From Holophagales bacterium UBA5704 (GTDB lineage Bacteria; Acidobacteriota; Thermoanaerobaculia; Multivoradales; UBA5704): 34,556 nucleotides of DNA. The notes under the pieces were generated by a model. The model searched no databases. It saw only the letters and a program-made list of their open reading frames with translations, and had not been told where the DNA came from. The DNA is taken from the NCBI GenBank assembly GCA_002420005.1, contig DIHE01000206.1:339-34894 (forward strand), read 5' to 3'. Below, one piece after another: positions 1 through 7,548 of the stretch. The number at the start of each line of letters is the position of its first letter. Position 1 is the stretch's first letter. Position numbers and translations under genes: made by a program.

Positions 1-488
1 ATCTCGGTGGTGGCGAAGATGAAGACGAGAAACGGCGGCGGTTCCTCGACGATCTTCAAGAGGGCGTCGAACGCCTGGCGCGACAGGCGGTGCACCTCGT
101 CGAGCACCACCACCTTGTAGCGGCTCTTGGCCGGTCCGTACTTGAGGCTCTCGGTGAGCTCGCGCACCTGCTCGACCTTTGAATAGGTCGCGGCGTCCAC
201 CTCGATGACATCGAGGTCCGAGCCGCGGGTGATGTCGAGGCAGGCGCGGCACTCGTTGCAGGGATCGGCGACCGGCCGGCCCGCCGCGCCCGTCTCGCAG
301 TTGAGCGCCTTGGCGAGCACGCGGGCGGCGGTCGTCTTGCCGACGCCGCGGATGCCGGAGAAGAGGTAGGCCTGGGCGATGCGGCCTTCGCGCAGCGCAT
401 TCTGCAGCGCGGTCACGATGGGTTCCTGGCCGACGAGGCTCGCGAAGCTTTGCGGGCGCCACTTGCGGGCGAGAACCTGGTAGCTCAT
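1..488 (-). CDS. dnaX: DNA polymerase III subunit gamma/tau, N-terminal part (runs off the left edge)
   Basis: Clamp-loader ATPase of the replicative polymerase. Reading the minus strand from ATG at 488 gives MSYQVLARKWRPQSF, the classic DnaX start, then a Walker A loop (GIRGVGKTT), the zinc-binding cysteines of the AAA+ domain (C-E...C-NEC-RAC) and the DEVHRLS Walker B segment. About 162 codons are present; the 3' end lies outside the window. The gene follows the SRP RNA gene on the same strand and no clear Shine-Dalgarno precedes the ATG, so it may be transcribed through ffs. Identity is secure; only the length of the tau part is unknown. Confidence 0.96.
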   Translation of the reverse strand, partial: MSYQVLARKWRPQSFASLVGQEPIVTALQNALREGRIAQAYLFSGIRGVGKTTAARVLAKALNCETGAAGRPVADPCNECRACLDITRGSDLDVIEVDAATYSKVEQVRELTESLKYGPAKSRYKVVVLDEVHRLSRQAFDALLKIVEEPPPFLVFIFATTE

Positions 489-517
489 GAGATTTTTGAT
501 GGCCGGGTGGTGACGGG

Positions 518-646
518 CGGTGGTCCACGAAGGGTTCCGGTTGGTCTGCGGCACTCGGCCGGATCCCTTAGCGCTGCTCCCTTCCGGGCCTGACGCGGTT
601 CGAGAACGGCCGATGCACAGGACCCGAACCCTTCGTGCACCACTGC
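518..646 (-). ncRNA. ffs: Signal recognition particle RNA, small bacterial (4.5S) type
   Basis: The minus strand carries the universal SRP domain IV signature: GTCAGGCCCGGAAGGGAGCA, with a GGAA tetraloop and the AGCAGC internal-loop side that binds Ffh. The 5' arm (GTGCACGAAGGGTTC) and the 3' arm (GAACCCTTCGTGGAC) pair almost perfectly to close a hairpin of about 125 nt with no Alu domain. The 5' end is set from the promoter just upstream; both ends are uncertain by a few bases. It lies between tadA and dnaX, the same neighbours it has in Bacillus. Confidence 0.93.
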
Positions 647-654
647 GGAACCCC

Positions 655-683
655 ATGCTATGTGCTGAGGAGGGCGTTGTAAA
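655..683 (-). promoter_or_regulatory. Sigma-70-type promoter for ffs (and probably dnaX)
   Basis: On the minus strand TTTACA (683-678), 17 nt, TAGCAT (660-655). The -10 end lies 8 nt before the inferred 5' end of the SRP RNA. Both hexamers and the spacing match the sigma-70 consensus well. Confidence 0.75.
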
Positions 684-713
684 GGAGGGGGGTGGCGGGT
701 GGCGAGGCCGGAT

Positions 714-742
714 TTGCCACGGCGCGCCCTTCGGGTTATCAT
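714..742 (+). promoter_or_regulatory. Sigma-70-type promoter for tadA
   Basis: TTGCCA (714-719), 17 nt, TATCAT (737-742). The start codon at 787 is about 38 nt beyond the expected transcription start, leaving room for the Shine-Dalgarno GGAGG near 772. Confidence 0.7.
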
Positions 743-786
743 CTCGCGCCTGCCCGGGCTGTGCCTTGCGCGGAGGAGGGACCGAC

Positions 787-1260
787 GTGGAGAGACCGGA
801 CGATCGGCTCTGGATGTCGGAGGCTCTCGTCGAAGCGGGGCGGGCCGGGGAGATCGGGGAGGTGCCGATCGGGTGCGTGATCGTCCGCGAGGGCGGGATC
901 GTCGGCCGCGGGCACAACCGGCGGGAGATCGACGGGGACCCTCTGGCGCATGCCGAGATCCTGGCGATCCGGCGGGCGGCAGGGGAGGTCGGGGGGTGGC
1001 GCCTCGTGGGCTGCACACTCTACGTCACCCTGGAGCCGTGTGCGATGTGCGCCGGTGCCCTGGTCAACAGCCGGATCGAGCGCCTGGTCTACGGCGCGGC
1101 CGATCCGAAGGCGGGCTTCTGCGGGACACTGGGCAATCTCGTCCAGGATCCGCGGTTGAACCACCGGCTGGAGGTGACCGCGGGCGTCCTGGAGGAAGAG
1201 AGCGCGGCTCTGCTGCGGAGCTTCTTCGCCCGGTTGCGGCGCAAAACCTCCGCGCGGTAG
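787..1260 (+). CDS. tadA: tRNA-specific adenosine deaminase TadA
   Basis: Converts A34 to inosine in the wobble position of tRNA-Arg(ACG). The 157-residue product has the cytidine/adenosine deaminase zinc site: HAEI (His55, catalytic Glu57) and PCAMCAG (Cys85, Cys88). The GTG at 787 is chosen because GGAGGAGGG lies 8-15 nt upstream and a promoter lies at 714-742; an in-frame ATG at 814 would shorten the protein by nine residues. The longer frame open from 520 crosses the antisense SRP RNA gene and its promoter and is not the gene. Two tRNA-Ser genes follow. Confidence 0.94.
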   Translation: MERPDDRLWMSEALVEAGRAGEIGEVPIGCVIVREGGIVGRGHNRREIDGDPLAHAEILAIRRAAGEVGGWRLVGCTLYVTLEPCAMCAGALVNSRIERLVYGAADPKAGFCGTLGNLVQDPRLNHRLEVTAGVLEEESAALLRSFFARLRRKTSAR

Positions 1261-1263
1261 GAT
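1234..1263 (+). promoter_or_regulatory. Possible promoter for the tRNA-Ser pair
   Basis: TTGCGG (1234-1239), 18 nt, TAGGAT (1258-1263), inside the 3' end of tadA. A start near 1270 would leave about 20 nt before the first tRNA. The -35 box is weak. Confidence 0.4.
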
Positions 1264-1289
1264 GCGCCGGTTCTTTGCAAGCAGTGTCC

Positions 1290-1383
<94 letters not shown>

Positions 1384-1396
1384 CGAGAAGAGCTTC

Positions 1397-1486
1397 GGAG
1401 AGGTGCCAGAGCGGTTGAATGGGGCGGTCTCGAAAACCGTTGACCGGGCAACCGGTCCGTGGGTTCGAATCCCACCCTCTCCGCCA
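1397..1486 (+). tRNA. tRNA-Ser (anticodon CGA)
   Basis: A 90-nt class II tRNA with acceptor and T arm nearly identical to the preceding one and an encoded CCA at 1484-1486. The anticodon loop CTCGAAA gives CGA, reading UCG. The variable arm GACCGGGCAACCGGTC is long, as in serine tRNAs. Only 17 nt separate the two tRNAs, so they are probably one transcript. A run of five T follows directly (1487-1491). Confidence 0.96.
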
Positions 1487-1524
1487 TTTTTCGCTTGTTG
1501 TTGGTTCCCGCGGGAGCCGTCCGA

Positions 1525-1553
1525 TTGACGGATGGCCGCGGACGGGCTATCGT
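1525..1553 (+). promoter_or_regulatory. Sigma-70-type promoter for the rpmH-rnpA-yidD-yidC-jag operon
   Basis: TTGACG (1525-1530), 17 nt, TATCGT (1548-1553). The start would be near 1560, giving a leader of about 80 nt before rpmH. I found no DnaA box (TTATNCACA) in this gap. Confidence 0.75.
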
Positions 1554-1642
1554 AGGCAATTCGTGTCGAACGGACAGGGGCAGGCTCTCCATGGAGGACC
1601 ATCCCCCGCAAACCCTGAAATCACTGGAGAAGGCGGGTCATC

Positions 1643-1777
1643 GTGAAACGGACCTTTCAACCGAACAACCGGAAGCGCAAGCGGACGCACGGATTCCTGG
1701 TGCGGATGCGCACGCGCCACGGGCGAGCGGTCATCGGCCGGCGCCGCGCCAAGGGACGCAAGCGTCTGAGCGTCTGA
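1643..1777 (+). CDS. rpmH: 50S ribosomal protein L34
   Basis: A 44-residue, very basic protein starting at GTG: VKRTFQPNNRKRKRTHGF, then RMRTRHGRAVI and RRRAKGRKRLSV. This is the L34 signature along its full length. A GGAGAAGG Shine-Dalgarno lies near 1626-1633. Its stop codon TGA shares a base with the ATG of rnpA (TGATG at 1775-1779), so translation is probably coupled. rpmH-rnpA is among the most conserved gene pairs near bacterial origins. Confidence 0.97.
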   Translation: MKRTFQPNNRKRKRTHGFLVRMRTRHGRAVIGRRRAKGRKRLSV

Positions 1778-2157
1778 TGCCGGAGCCCGCGCCCGGTGCC
1801 GGGGAGCGCCTGCTCCCCGCAGAGCGGCTGCGGCGGCGGGCCGATTATCTCAGGTGCTATCGGACAGGACGGCGGCGCCACGGCGCGGCGGCCCTGATCT
1901 ACTTTGCACCCAACCCACTCGGGCATCCGCGACTCGGCATCACCGCCAGCCGCAAGGTTGGCAACGCGGTGGTGCGCCAGCGCCTCAAGCGCCGGATCCG
2001 GGAGATCTACCGAAGATGGACGGATCGCGCGAAGCTCCCCCCTCTGGATCTGGTGGTCCACTTGAAGAATGAGGCGGGAACCACGACCTTTCAGGCTCTG
2101 CAAGCCGAGCTCGAGCGGCTGCTGGGGAGCCTCTTGCCGCGGCGAGGGGGCGCATGA
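1777..2157 (+). CDS. rnpA: Ribonuclease P protein component
   Basis: Protein subunit of RNase P, which matures tRNA (and probably tmRNA) 5' ends. The 126-residue basic protein contains the RNR motif region (GNAVVRQRLKRRIREIYRR) after the first strand LGITASRKV. The start is the ATG overlapping the rpmH stop; an extended frame further upstream overlaps rpmH and is not used. The N-terminal 20 residues (Pro/Gly/Ala-rich) are variable in the family. The stop overlaps the ATG of yidD (ATGA). Confidence 0.94.
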   Translation: MPEPAPGAGERLLPAERLRRRADYLRCYRTGRRRHGAAALIYFAPNPLGHPRLGITASRKVGNAVVRQRLKRRIREIYRRWTDRAKLPPLDLVVHLKNEAGTTTFQALQAELERLLGSLLPRRGGA

Positions 2158-2360
2158 TCCGCCTTCTGGTCGCCTTGCTCGGCCTCTACAAGCGGTGGAT
2201 CTCACCGCTCCTGCCTCCGTCCTGCCGATTCACCCCGACCTGTTCGGAGTATGCCCGTCTCGCCCTGCTGCAGCATGGCCTGGTGCGCGGTCTTGCGCTG
2301 ACCGCCGGGCGGCTGCTCCGTTGCCAGCCCCTCCATCCGGGAGGGGTCGATCTGCCTTAG
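2154..2360 (+). CDS. yidD: Membrane protein insertion efficiency factor YidD
   Basis: A 68-residue protein with the hallmark YKRWISPLLPPSCRFTPTCS, followed by the EYA helix and the terminal CQPLHPGG motif. All conserved cysteines of the family are present. YidD is a peripheral inner-membrane protein that aids YidC-dependent insertion. It overlaps rnpA by four bases and sits 16 bases before yidC, the usual order. Confidence 0.95.
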   Translation: MIRLLVALLGLYKRWISPLLPPSCRFTPTCSEYARLALLQHGLVRGLALTAGRLLRCQPLHPGGVDLP

Positions 2361-2376
2361 AGAGGACTCGAAGCTC

Positions 2377-4092
2377 TTGGACAATCGCCGCTTGCTCATC
2401 GCCGCCTTCCTCTGCATGGCGCTCGTCGTCGTCTGGTCGATTCTGTTTCCGCCGCCGAAACCCGAAGAGGGCCCGGGCGGCGACACCCCGGCGGCCGAGA
2501 CCGTCGAGACGTCCGAGGCGCCGTCCGCCTCACAACCCGCCCTCCCTGCGGAGTCGCAGCCACCGGCCGCGAGCGTCGCCCCGCGGCCGCCGGCCCAGCC
2601 GGTGGCTGCGCAGGCCGAGGAGTCGGTGGTCCTGGAGCACGGGGAGACCAAGGCCGTGCTCAGCAACCGCGGCGGCCAGCTTCACTCGCTGGAAGTCGGC
2701 GGCGCGCGGGGGCAAGGGCGGATCGAGCTGGTCCGCCGCCGGCGCGAGGGACCGTGGCCGTTCGGGCTGACCACGGCCGACCGCCGGCCGCATCCTCTCA
2801 ATGAGGCCCTCTTCGCGGTCACCCGCTCCAGCGACGGCTCGGGCGTCACGTTTCGCTACAACGGCCCCCTGGGCGCGGCGACCAAGGAGATCTCCTTCAC
2901 CGCGGAGGGCCTGCTGCAGGTGACGGTCGACCTTCCCGGTCAGCGCGGCTGGGGCATGGTTCTGGGACCGGGGGTTCGCAACGAGTCGGTGGAGGAGCTG
3001 AAGGGCCGCATCCAGCAGGCGCAGCGGGGCGCGGTGTATTTCACCGACAAGGTGAAGCTCCTGCCGCCCAACGAGGACGAGGTGAAAGCCCTGGCGGGCA
3101 ACGCCCTGCGCTTCGTCGGTGTCGAGGACGCCTATTTCCTGAGCGTGGCGATCCCCGTGGAAGGCCTCGACCGGGCGGTTCTCGAACCGGGGCTCCTCGA
3201 CTTCACGGGAGGCACGGACGCCCGGTTTGTTCCCTTGCCCGAGAAGCTGTCCTCGGCGCAGAAGGACATGGCCCGCGACTACCGGGTGGTGCTGAAGCCG
3301 GTGGGCGAGTCGCTCTCCATCCTGGCGTTCCTGGGCGCCAAGGAGTACGACCGCCTGGCGCAGATGCCGTACGGCTTGGAAACCACCATCCGCCTCGGCA
3401 TGTTCGGCTTCCTCGCCCGCGGGCTTCTCGTCGGCCTGCAGTGGATCTACGACACGATCGTTCCCAACTATGGCTGGGCGATCGTCCTGATGACCGTGCT
3501 CATCCGCCTGCTCCTGCTGCCGCTCACCCACATGAGCATGAAGTCGATGAAGAAGATGCAGGACCTGAATCCGAAGATGCAGGCGATCCGGGACAAGTAC
3601 CGGACGAAGCTCAAGGACAAGCAGGGACGGCCGAACGTCGAGATGCAGCAGAAGCAGAACCAGGAGATCATGGCCCTGTACAAGGAGCACGGGGTCAATC
3701 CGGCCGGTGGCTGCCTGCCGATGCTGCTGCAATTGCCGATCCTGTTCGCCTTCTACAGCCTGCTCAGCACCGCCATCGAGCTGCGCGGCGCACCGTGGAT
3801 CCTGTGGATTCACGACCTCGCGGTGCACGATCCCTACTACGTGCTGCCGATCCTGATGGGGGCGACCCAGTTCCTGCAGGTGAAGCTGGCACCGCAGGCA
3901 GGGGATCCGATGCAGCGGCGGCTCTTTCTGCTGATGCCGGTCATCTTCACGTTCCTGTTCCTTCCGTCTCCCAGCGGCCTGGTCCTGTACTGGTTGACGA
4001 ACAACATCTTGACCATCCTGCAACAGTGGGTTTACAACCGCCTGCAGGGGAGCCCGGCCGGAGGATCGAAGACCGGGCTCCAGAGAGGGTGA
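2377..4092 (+). CDS. yidC: Membrane protein insertase YidC
   Basis: Inserts and folds inner-membrane proteins, alone or with SecYEG. The 571-residue protein has an N-terminal membrane segment (about residues 5-24), a Pro/Ala/Glu-rich linker, the large periplasmic beta domain of diderm YidC (about 85-310), and the conserved C-terminal membrane core. That core includes GWAIVLMTVLIRLLLLPL with the hydrophilic-groove Arg, the cytoplasmic helical hairpin and GVNPAGGCLPMLLQLPI. The start is TTG at 2377, with AGAGGA at 2361-2366; the only nearby ATG falls inside the first membrane segment. The periplasmic domain is good evidence for a diderm host. Confidence 0.96.
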   Translation: MDNRRLLIAAFLCMALVVVWSILFPPPKPEEGPGGDTPAAETVETSEAPSASQPALPAESQPPAASVAPRPPAQPVAAQAEESVVLEHGETKAVLSNRGGQLHSLEVGGARGQGRIELVRRRREGPWPFGLTTADRRPHPLNEALFAVTRSSDGSGVTFRYNGPLGAATKEISFTAEGLLQVTVDLPGQRGWGMVLGPGVRNESVEELKGRIQQAQRGAVYFTDKVKLLPPNEDEVKALAGNALRFVGVEDAYFLSVAIPVEGLDRAVLEPGLLDFTGGTDARFVPLPEKLSSAQKDMARDYRVVLKPVGESLSILAFLGAKEYDRLAQMPYGLETTIRLGMFGFLARGLLVGLQWIYDTIVPNYGWAIVLMTVLIRLLLLPLTHMSMKSMKKMQDLNPKMQAIRDKYRTKLKDKQGRPNVEMQQKQNQEIMALYKEHGVNPAGGCLPMLLQLPILFAFYSLLSTAIELRGAPWILWIHDLAVHDPYYVLPILMGATQFLQVKLAPQAGDPMQRRLFLLMPVIFTFLFLPSPSGLVLYWLTNNILTILQQWVYNRLQGSPAGGSKTGLQRG

Positions 4093-4102
4093 TCGAACAC
4101 CG

Positions 4103-5125
4103 ATGAACGAACCGAAGAGACGATTCTTCTCCGGCGACAGCCTGCAGCAGGCGCTGGTGCAGGCGGCCAACCACTTCCATCTCGACCCGGAAGAGATCGC
4201 TTGGCGCAGCATCGAGAAGAAGCACGGCTTCATCAAGACGCGGCGCAAGGTGATGATCGAGGTGAACCCCGATGCGCCGAAGCGGGAGAAGGCGCCGCCT
4301 GCTCCCGCCCCGGTGCGCGTGCCGGCCCTCGCGCCGCCTGCGGAAAGCCGTGGGCCCGAGGCGCCGCGAGACGCCGCCGCCGAGCGGCCGGCGGCTCCGC
4401 CGCAGGCCGAAGAGCCGCGCGGATACGGGCGGCGCGAGGAGCGGGAGGCGCACGGCCGGCACGATCGCGGGGGCTCCGGGAGGGGGCGCCGCAACGACCG
4501 CGATGATCGCCGCGAGCGTCCGGCGCGCGGCTCCCACGAGGGTGGGCTGAGGGAAGCGAGAGGCCGGGCGCACGGGGAGGCCCCGCCAAGGCGAGATCCC
4601 GGTGCGCCCGGCAGGGAGGCCCTCGTCACGTTGCCCGACGCACCGCGGCGGGTTTCCGAGCGCTACCCCGAGGCCAGCGGTTCCCAAGCCGAGGCGGCGA
4701 AACAGGGCGTGGCGCTGCTGCTGCGGATCGCCGGCCTCGAGCTGGTTCCGCGGGTCCTGCAAGGGGACGACCGGCTGGAGATCGACCTGACCGGCCCGGA
4801 CGTCGATTGGTGCTTCGCGGACGACGGCGAGCTGGTGCTCGCGATGGAACACCTGCTGCCCCGGTTGATCCGCACCCTGTGCGGAGAGGCGGTTCTGGTG
4901 CGGGTGGACTGCGACAACTTCCAGGACATCCGGGAGGAGCGGCTGCGCAGCCTGGCGCAGCGCATGGCCGAGGAGGTGCGGCGTTACGGCAAGCCGCGCA
5001 CCCTGGAGCCGATGAACCCGGCAGACCGCCGCATCGTCCACGTCACCCTCGCGGACGATCCGCACGTCGTCACCGAGAGCGAAGGGGACGGCTACTTCAA
5101 GCGGGTCATGATCCGGCTCGCCTGA
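4103..5125 (+). CDS. jag: Jag/KhpB-family RNA-binding protein (Jag_N, KH, R3H)
   Basis: 340 residues. An N-terminal Jag_N domain (about 1-60) is followed by a long Pro/Ala- then Arg/Gly/Asp-rich disordered linker (about 60-190), a KH-like domain (about 195-275) and a C-terminal R3H domain with MNPADRRIVH (Arg-x3-His kept). Jag proteins bind RNA and are linked to YidC and cell-envelope control. The KH GxxG loop, usually G-basic-basic-G here, reads ADDG (residues 239-242, bases 4817-4828), so KH-mediated RNA binding may be weakened or lost. It is 10 bases downstream of yidC, with GAGAGGG as a likely ribosome site. Confidence 0.92.
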   Translation: MNEPKRRFFSGDSLQQALVQAANHFHLDPEEIAWRSIEKKHGFIKTRRKVMIEVNPDAPKREKAPPAPAPVRVPALAPPAESRGPEAPRDAAAERPAAPPQAEEPRGYGRREEREAHGRHDRGGSGRGRRNDRDDRRERPARGSHEGGLREARGRAHGEAPPRRDPGAPGREALVTLPDAPRRVSERYPEASGSQAEAAKQGVALLLRIAGLELVPRVLQGDDRLEIDLTGPDVDWCFADDGELVLAMEHLLPRLIRTLCGEAVLVRVDCDNFQDIREERLRSLAQRMAEEVRRYGKPRTLEPMNPADRRIVHVTLADDPHVVTESEGDGYFKRVMIRLA

Positions 5126-5140
5126 AGGCCGGCCCCCCCA

Positions 5141-5164
5141 GGGGGGTTTCACGTGAAACCCCCC
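5141..5164. promoter_or_regulatory. parS: parS centromere site 1
   Basis: GTTTCACGTGAAAC (5146-5159) matches the parS core recognised by chromosomal ParB. It sits inside a perfect 24-bp palindrome extended by C/G runs. It lies between jag and rsmG, about 1.5 kb before parB. Confidence 0.92.
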
Positions 5165-5209
5165 TTTCTCCCTTCTCCCTCTCCCTCCCCCCTCTCCGTT
5201 CCCCCCCCG
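5159..5209 (+). repeat. Polypyrimidine tract between the two parS sites
   Basis: About 51 bases of almost pure C and T on the plus strand; the only purine is G5198. It fills the space between the two parS sites. Such tracts can favour triplex or G-rich-strand structures, but no function is shown here. Confidence 0.7.
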
Positions 5210-5210
5210 C

Positions 5211-5226
5211 TGTTCCACGTGGAACG
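5211..5226. promoter_or_regulatory. parS: parS centromere site 2
   Basis: TGTTCCACGTGGAACG, with the 14-bp palindrome GTTCCACGTGGAAC at 5212-5225, is the other common parS variant. It begins 52 bases after the core of site 1 ends and overlaps the presumed -35 region of the rsmG promoter. Confidence 0.92.
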
Positions 5227-5241
5227 ATCCTCCGCTACCAT
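5213..5241 (+). promoter_or_regulatory. Possible leaderless promoter of rsmG-parA-parB
   Basis: TTCCAC (5213-5218, weak -35), 17 nt, TACCAT (5236-5241), then 8 nt to the ATG of rsmG. The -35 lies within parS site 2, so ParB bound there could affect transcription. Confidence 0.45.
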
Positions 5242-5249
5242 TGCGCGGG

Positions 5250-5888
5250 ATGCCCTTCGCCCTCCCTCCGATCTCCCGAGAGCAGCTCGCCGCCGAGCTC
5301 GCGAAGCACTCCCCGGAGCCCCTGGGGGCGGGTGCCGTCGACGCCCTCTTCGCCCACTACCAGGAGCTCTCGCTGTGGAATCGGCGCCTTTCGTTGGTGG
5401 GGCCGGGTACCGCGGGTGAGATCGTGGAGCGCCACTACGCCGAGTCGCTCGCGGCGCTACCTCTGGTTGCCCGGGAGGCTCGCTGTGGCCTGGACCTCGG
5501 CTCCGGCGCCGGATTTCCCGGTTTCGTGCTGGCGGCGGCCCGCCCCGGGCTGGCGATGACGTTCGTCGAGGCACGGGAGAAGAAGTGGGCCTTCCTCCTG
5601 GCGGCGAGCCGCCGCGCTTCATTGCCCTGCGCGGCGCTCAATGTTAGAGTCGCCGCTCCGCCGCCTGCCGGCCTGCCGGCACGCCTGGACCTGATCACCT
5701 CGCGGGCGTTGAAGCTCTCCGCCGATATGTTGGCGGCTCTCGCCGAGCGTCTCAACCCTTCCGGCTGCTTTCTCCTCTGGGTGGGAGGCGAGGCCCCCGC
5801 GTTGCCCGGCGGGTTGGTGGTGGATGGGGAGGTTCGGCTTTCCGGAAGCGAACGCCGGCGCATTCTGCGGATCGTTCGATTCGCGTGA
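5250..5888 (+). CDS. rsmG: 16S rRNA (guanine-N7) methyltransferase RsmG
   Basis: Methylates G527 of 16S rRNA with S-adenosylmethionine. 212 residues with the RsmG landmarks: HYAESL, the SAM-binding loop LDLGSGAGFPG (about 81-91), VEAREKKWAFL and the SRAL segment. ATG 5250 is preferred over an in-frame TTG three codons upstream because a TAnnnT box lies 8 nt before it; there is no Shine-Dalgarno. It is followed by parA after 33 bases, the usual rsmG-parA-parB order. mnmE and mnmG, which often precede rsmG, are not here; the parS sites occupy that place. Confidence 0.94.
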   Translation: MPFALPPISREQLAAELAKHSPEPLGAGAVDALFAHYQELSLWNRRLSLVGPGTAGEIVERHYAESLAALPLVAREARCGLDLGSGAGFPGFVLAAARPGLAMTFVEAREKKWAFLLAASRRASLPCAALNVRVAAPPPAGLPARLDLITSRALKLSADMLAALAERLNPSGCFLLWVGGEAPALPGGLVVDGEVRLSGSERRRILRIVRFA

Positions 5889-5921
5889 TGCACGTGGCAC
5901 CAGACACGCATGAAGGACTCG

Positions 5922-6680
5922 ATGACCACGATTCTAGCGATCGCCAATCAAAAGGGCGGAGTCGGCAAGACCACCACCGCCATCAATCTCGGCGCCGGCC
6001 TGGGCGCCCTCGAACGCCGGGTTCTTCTCGTCGATTGCGATCCCCAGGGGAACGCGACGCGGGGGCTCGGCGCGACCGCGTCGCCGCCTCACCTCTACCA
6101 GGCGCTCACCGGAGAGGTGGAGGCTTCCGCTGCGATCCTTCCGTCCGGGTTCCCCAATCTCGACCTTCTTCCCGCCCAGCGCGACCTCGTCGGCGTCGAG
6201 GTGGAGTTCGTGGGGCAGGAGGGCTGGGAGGGGCGTCTCAAGAATCTCCTCGCGCAGGTGGCGGGGCGGTACGACGTCATCCTCCTCGACTGTCCTCCGT
6301 CTCTCGGGCACATCACCGTCTCCGCGCTGACCGCCGCCCACGGCGTGCTGGTCCCCCTGCAGTGCGAGTATTTCGCCCTCGAAGGGGTGAGCGAGCTCGT
6401 CTCCACCGTGCAGCGGGTCCAGAAGACGCTCAATCCGAAGCTGGTGATCCACGGCATCCTGCTCACCATGTACGATGACCGCACGAACCTGTGCCGCGAC
6501 GTCGCCGACGAGATCCGGCGCCACTTCGGCTCCAAGGTGTTCGACGCGGTGGTGCCGCGCAACATCCGTCTGGCGGAGGCGCCCAGCCACGGGCTTCCCA
6601 TCTTCCAATACGACATCAAGTCGCGGGGCGCCGACGCCTATCTCGCGCTGGCCCGCGAAGTCCTGCGGAGGGTGGCATGA
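5922..6680 (+). CDS. parA: Chromosome partitioning ATPase ParA (Soj)
   Basis: Deviant Walker ATPase that moves or positions ParB-parS complexes over the nucleoid. 252 residues: NQKGGVGKTTT (signature Lys and P-loop), VDCDPQGNATRGLG, and LLDCPPSLG (Walker B). The ATG at 5922 has AAGGA at 5913-5917, four bases upstream, and gives the normal MTTILAIANQKGG start. An in-frame ATG at 5910 would add four residues but has no ribosome site. The stop overlaps the parB start (ATGA). Confidence 0.96.
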   Translation: MTTILAIANQKGGVGKTTTAINLGAGLGALERRVLLVDCDPQGNATRGLGATASPPHLYQALTGEVEASAAILPSGFPNLDLLPAQRDLVGVEVEFVGQEGWEGRLKNLLAQVAGRYDVILLDCPPSLGHITVSALTAAHGVLVPLQCEYFALEGVSELVSTVQRVQKTLNPKLVIHGILLTMYDDRTNLCRDVADEIRRHFGSKVFDAVVPRNIRLAEAPSHGLPIFQYDIKSRGADAYLALAREVLRRVA

Positions 6681-7546
6681 ACGCCCGGAAGCGCGGCCTC
6701 GGCCGCGGCCTCGACGCCCTGCTGCAAAAGGAGGAAGCCCCGCCGCCCGGGCCGATCCAGACCCTGCCGGTGACGAGCCTGCGGCCGAACCGGTTCCAGC
6801 CGCGCGTGACCTTCGACGAAGCCGCGATCGAGGAGCTCGCCGAGTCGATCCGCGCCCAGGGAGTCATTCAGCCGCTGGTGGTGGCGGCGGACCCGGAAGG
6901 GGACGGCTGGCTCATCGTCGCAGGGGAACGCCGCTGGCGGGCGTCCCGCCGCGCCGGGCTGGAGGTGGTTCCGGTGGTCGTCCGCGAGGTGGCGGGCGAC
7001 CGCGACCTTCTCGAGCTGGCGCTGGTCGAGAACCTGCAGCGCTCCGATCTCAACCCGCTGGAGGAAGCGGAGGCCTACCAGGCGCTGCAGGAGAAGTTCT
7101 CCCTCTCCCAGGAGGACATCGCGGCGCGCGTCGGCAAGGCGCGCACCACGATCACCAATGCGCTGCGCCTTCTGCGCCTCCCTGAAGAGGTGCTGGACCT
7201 CCTGCGCGGCGGCCATCTGTCGGCCGGCCAGGCGCGCCCGCTTCTCGGGCTCGCCTCTGCCGAGGAGCAGGTCGCCCTCGCCGAACGCGCCGTCCGTGAG
7301 GGACTCTCGGCGCGCGACATGGAACGGCTGTCCGGAGAGCCCAGGGCTGCTGCGGCGGCGAAGAAGAAGCCCGTCCGCACCGTCGAGGTCCACACCGCGG
7401 CTGCGGAGGAGAAGCTCACCCGCCGCCTGCAGACGAAGGTGGAGATCCGGCGGCGGGGAAAAGGGGGGCTCCTGCAGATCTCTTTCCACTCTGAAGAGGA
7501 GCTGATGCGCCTCTACGAGGTCCTGATGGACCGGGGAGACGACTGA
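6677..7546 (+). CDS. parB: Chromosome partitioning protein ParB (Spo0J), CTPase clamp
   Basis: Binds parS and spreads as a CTP-dependent clamp. 289 residues: an N-terminal ParA-activating stretch (RKRGLGRGLDALL), the CTP-binding motif GERRWRA (83-89), ENLQR (118-122), a helix-turn-helix (about 131-160: SQEDIAARVGKARTTITNAL) and a C-terminal dimerisation domain after an Ala/Lys linker. It overlaps parA by four bases. Its target sites are at 5141-5164 and 5211-5226. The bactofilin ATG follows the stop codon after two bases. Confidence 0.96.
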   Translation: MNARKRGLGRGLDALLQKEEAPPPGPIQTLPVTSLRPNRFQPRVTFDEAAIEELAESIRAQGVIQPLVVAADPEGDGWLIVAGERRWRASRRAGLEVVPVVVREVAGDRDLLELALVENLQRSDLNPLEEAEAYQALQEKFSLSQEDIAARVGKARTTITNALRLLRLPEEVLDLLRGGHLSAGQARPLLGLASAEEQVALAERAVREGLSARDMERLSGEPRAAAAAKKKPVRTVEVHTAAAEEKLTRRLQTKVEIRRRGKGGLLQISFHSEEELMRLYEVLMDRGDD

Positions 7547-7548
7547 AG

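Noticed and set aside
520..786. N-terminal extension of tadA to 520
   Set aside because: It would cover the antisense SRP RNA gene and the tadA promoter, and the extra residues match nothing in TadA. The GTG at 787 has a good ribosome site.
1487..1642. Replication origin next to rpmH
   Set aside because: The gene order suggests an origin nearby, but I found no DnaA boxes or AT-rich unwinding stretch here and dnaA is not in the window.
2530..4629. A 699-codon minus-strand frame opposite yidC and jag
   Set aside because: Shadow of two certain genes; Arg/Leu/Gln-rich translation without motifs.
5887..5900. A third CACGTG-centred site before parA as parS
   Set aside because: Only the CACGTG core and about half of the flanking positions match; the palindrome is broken.
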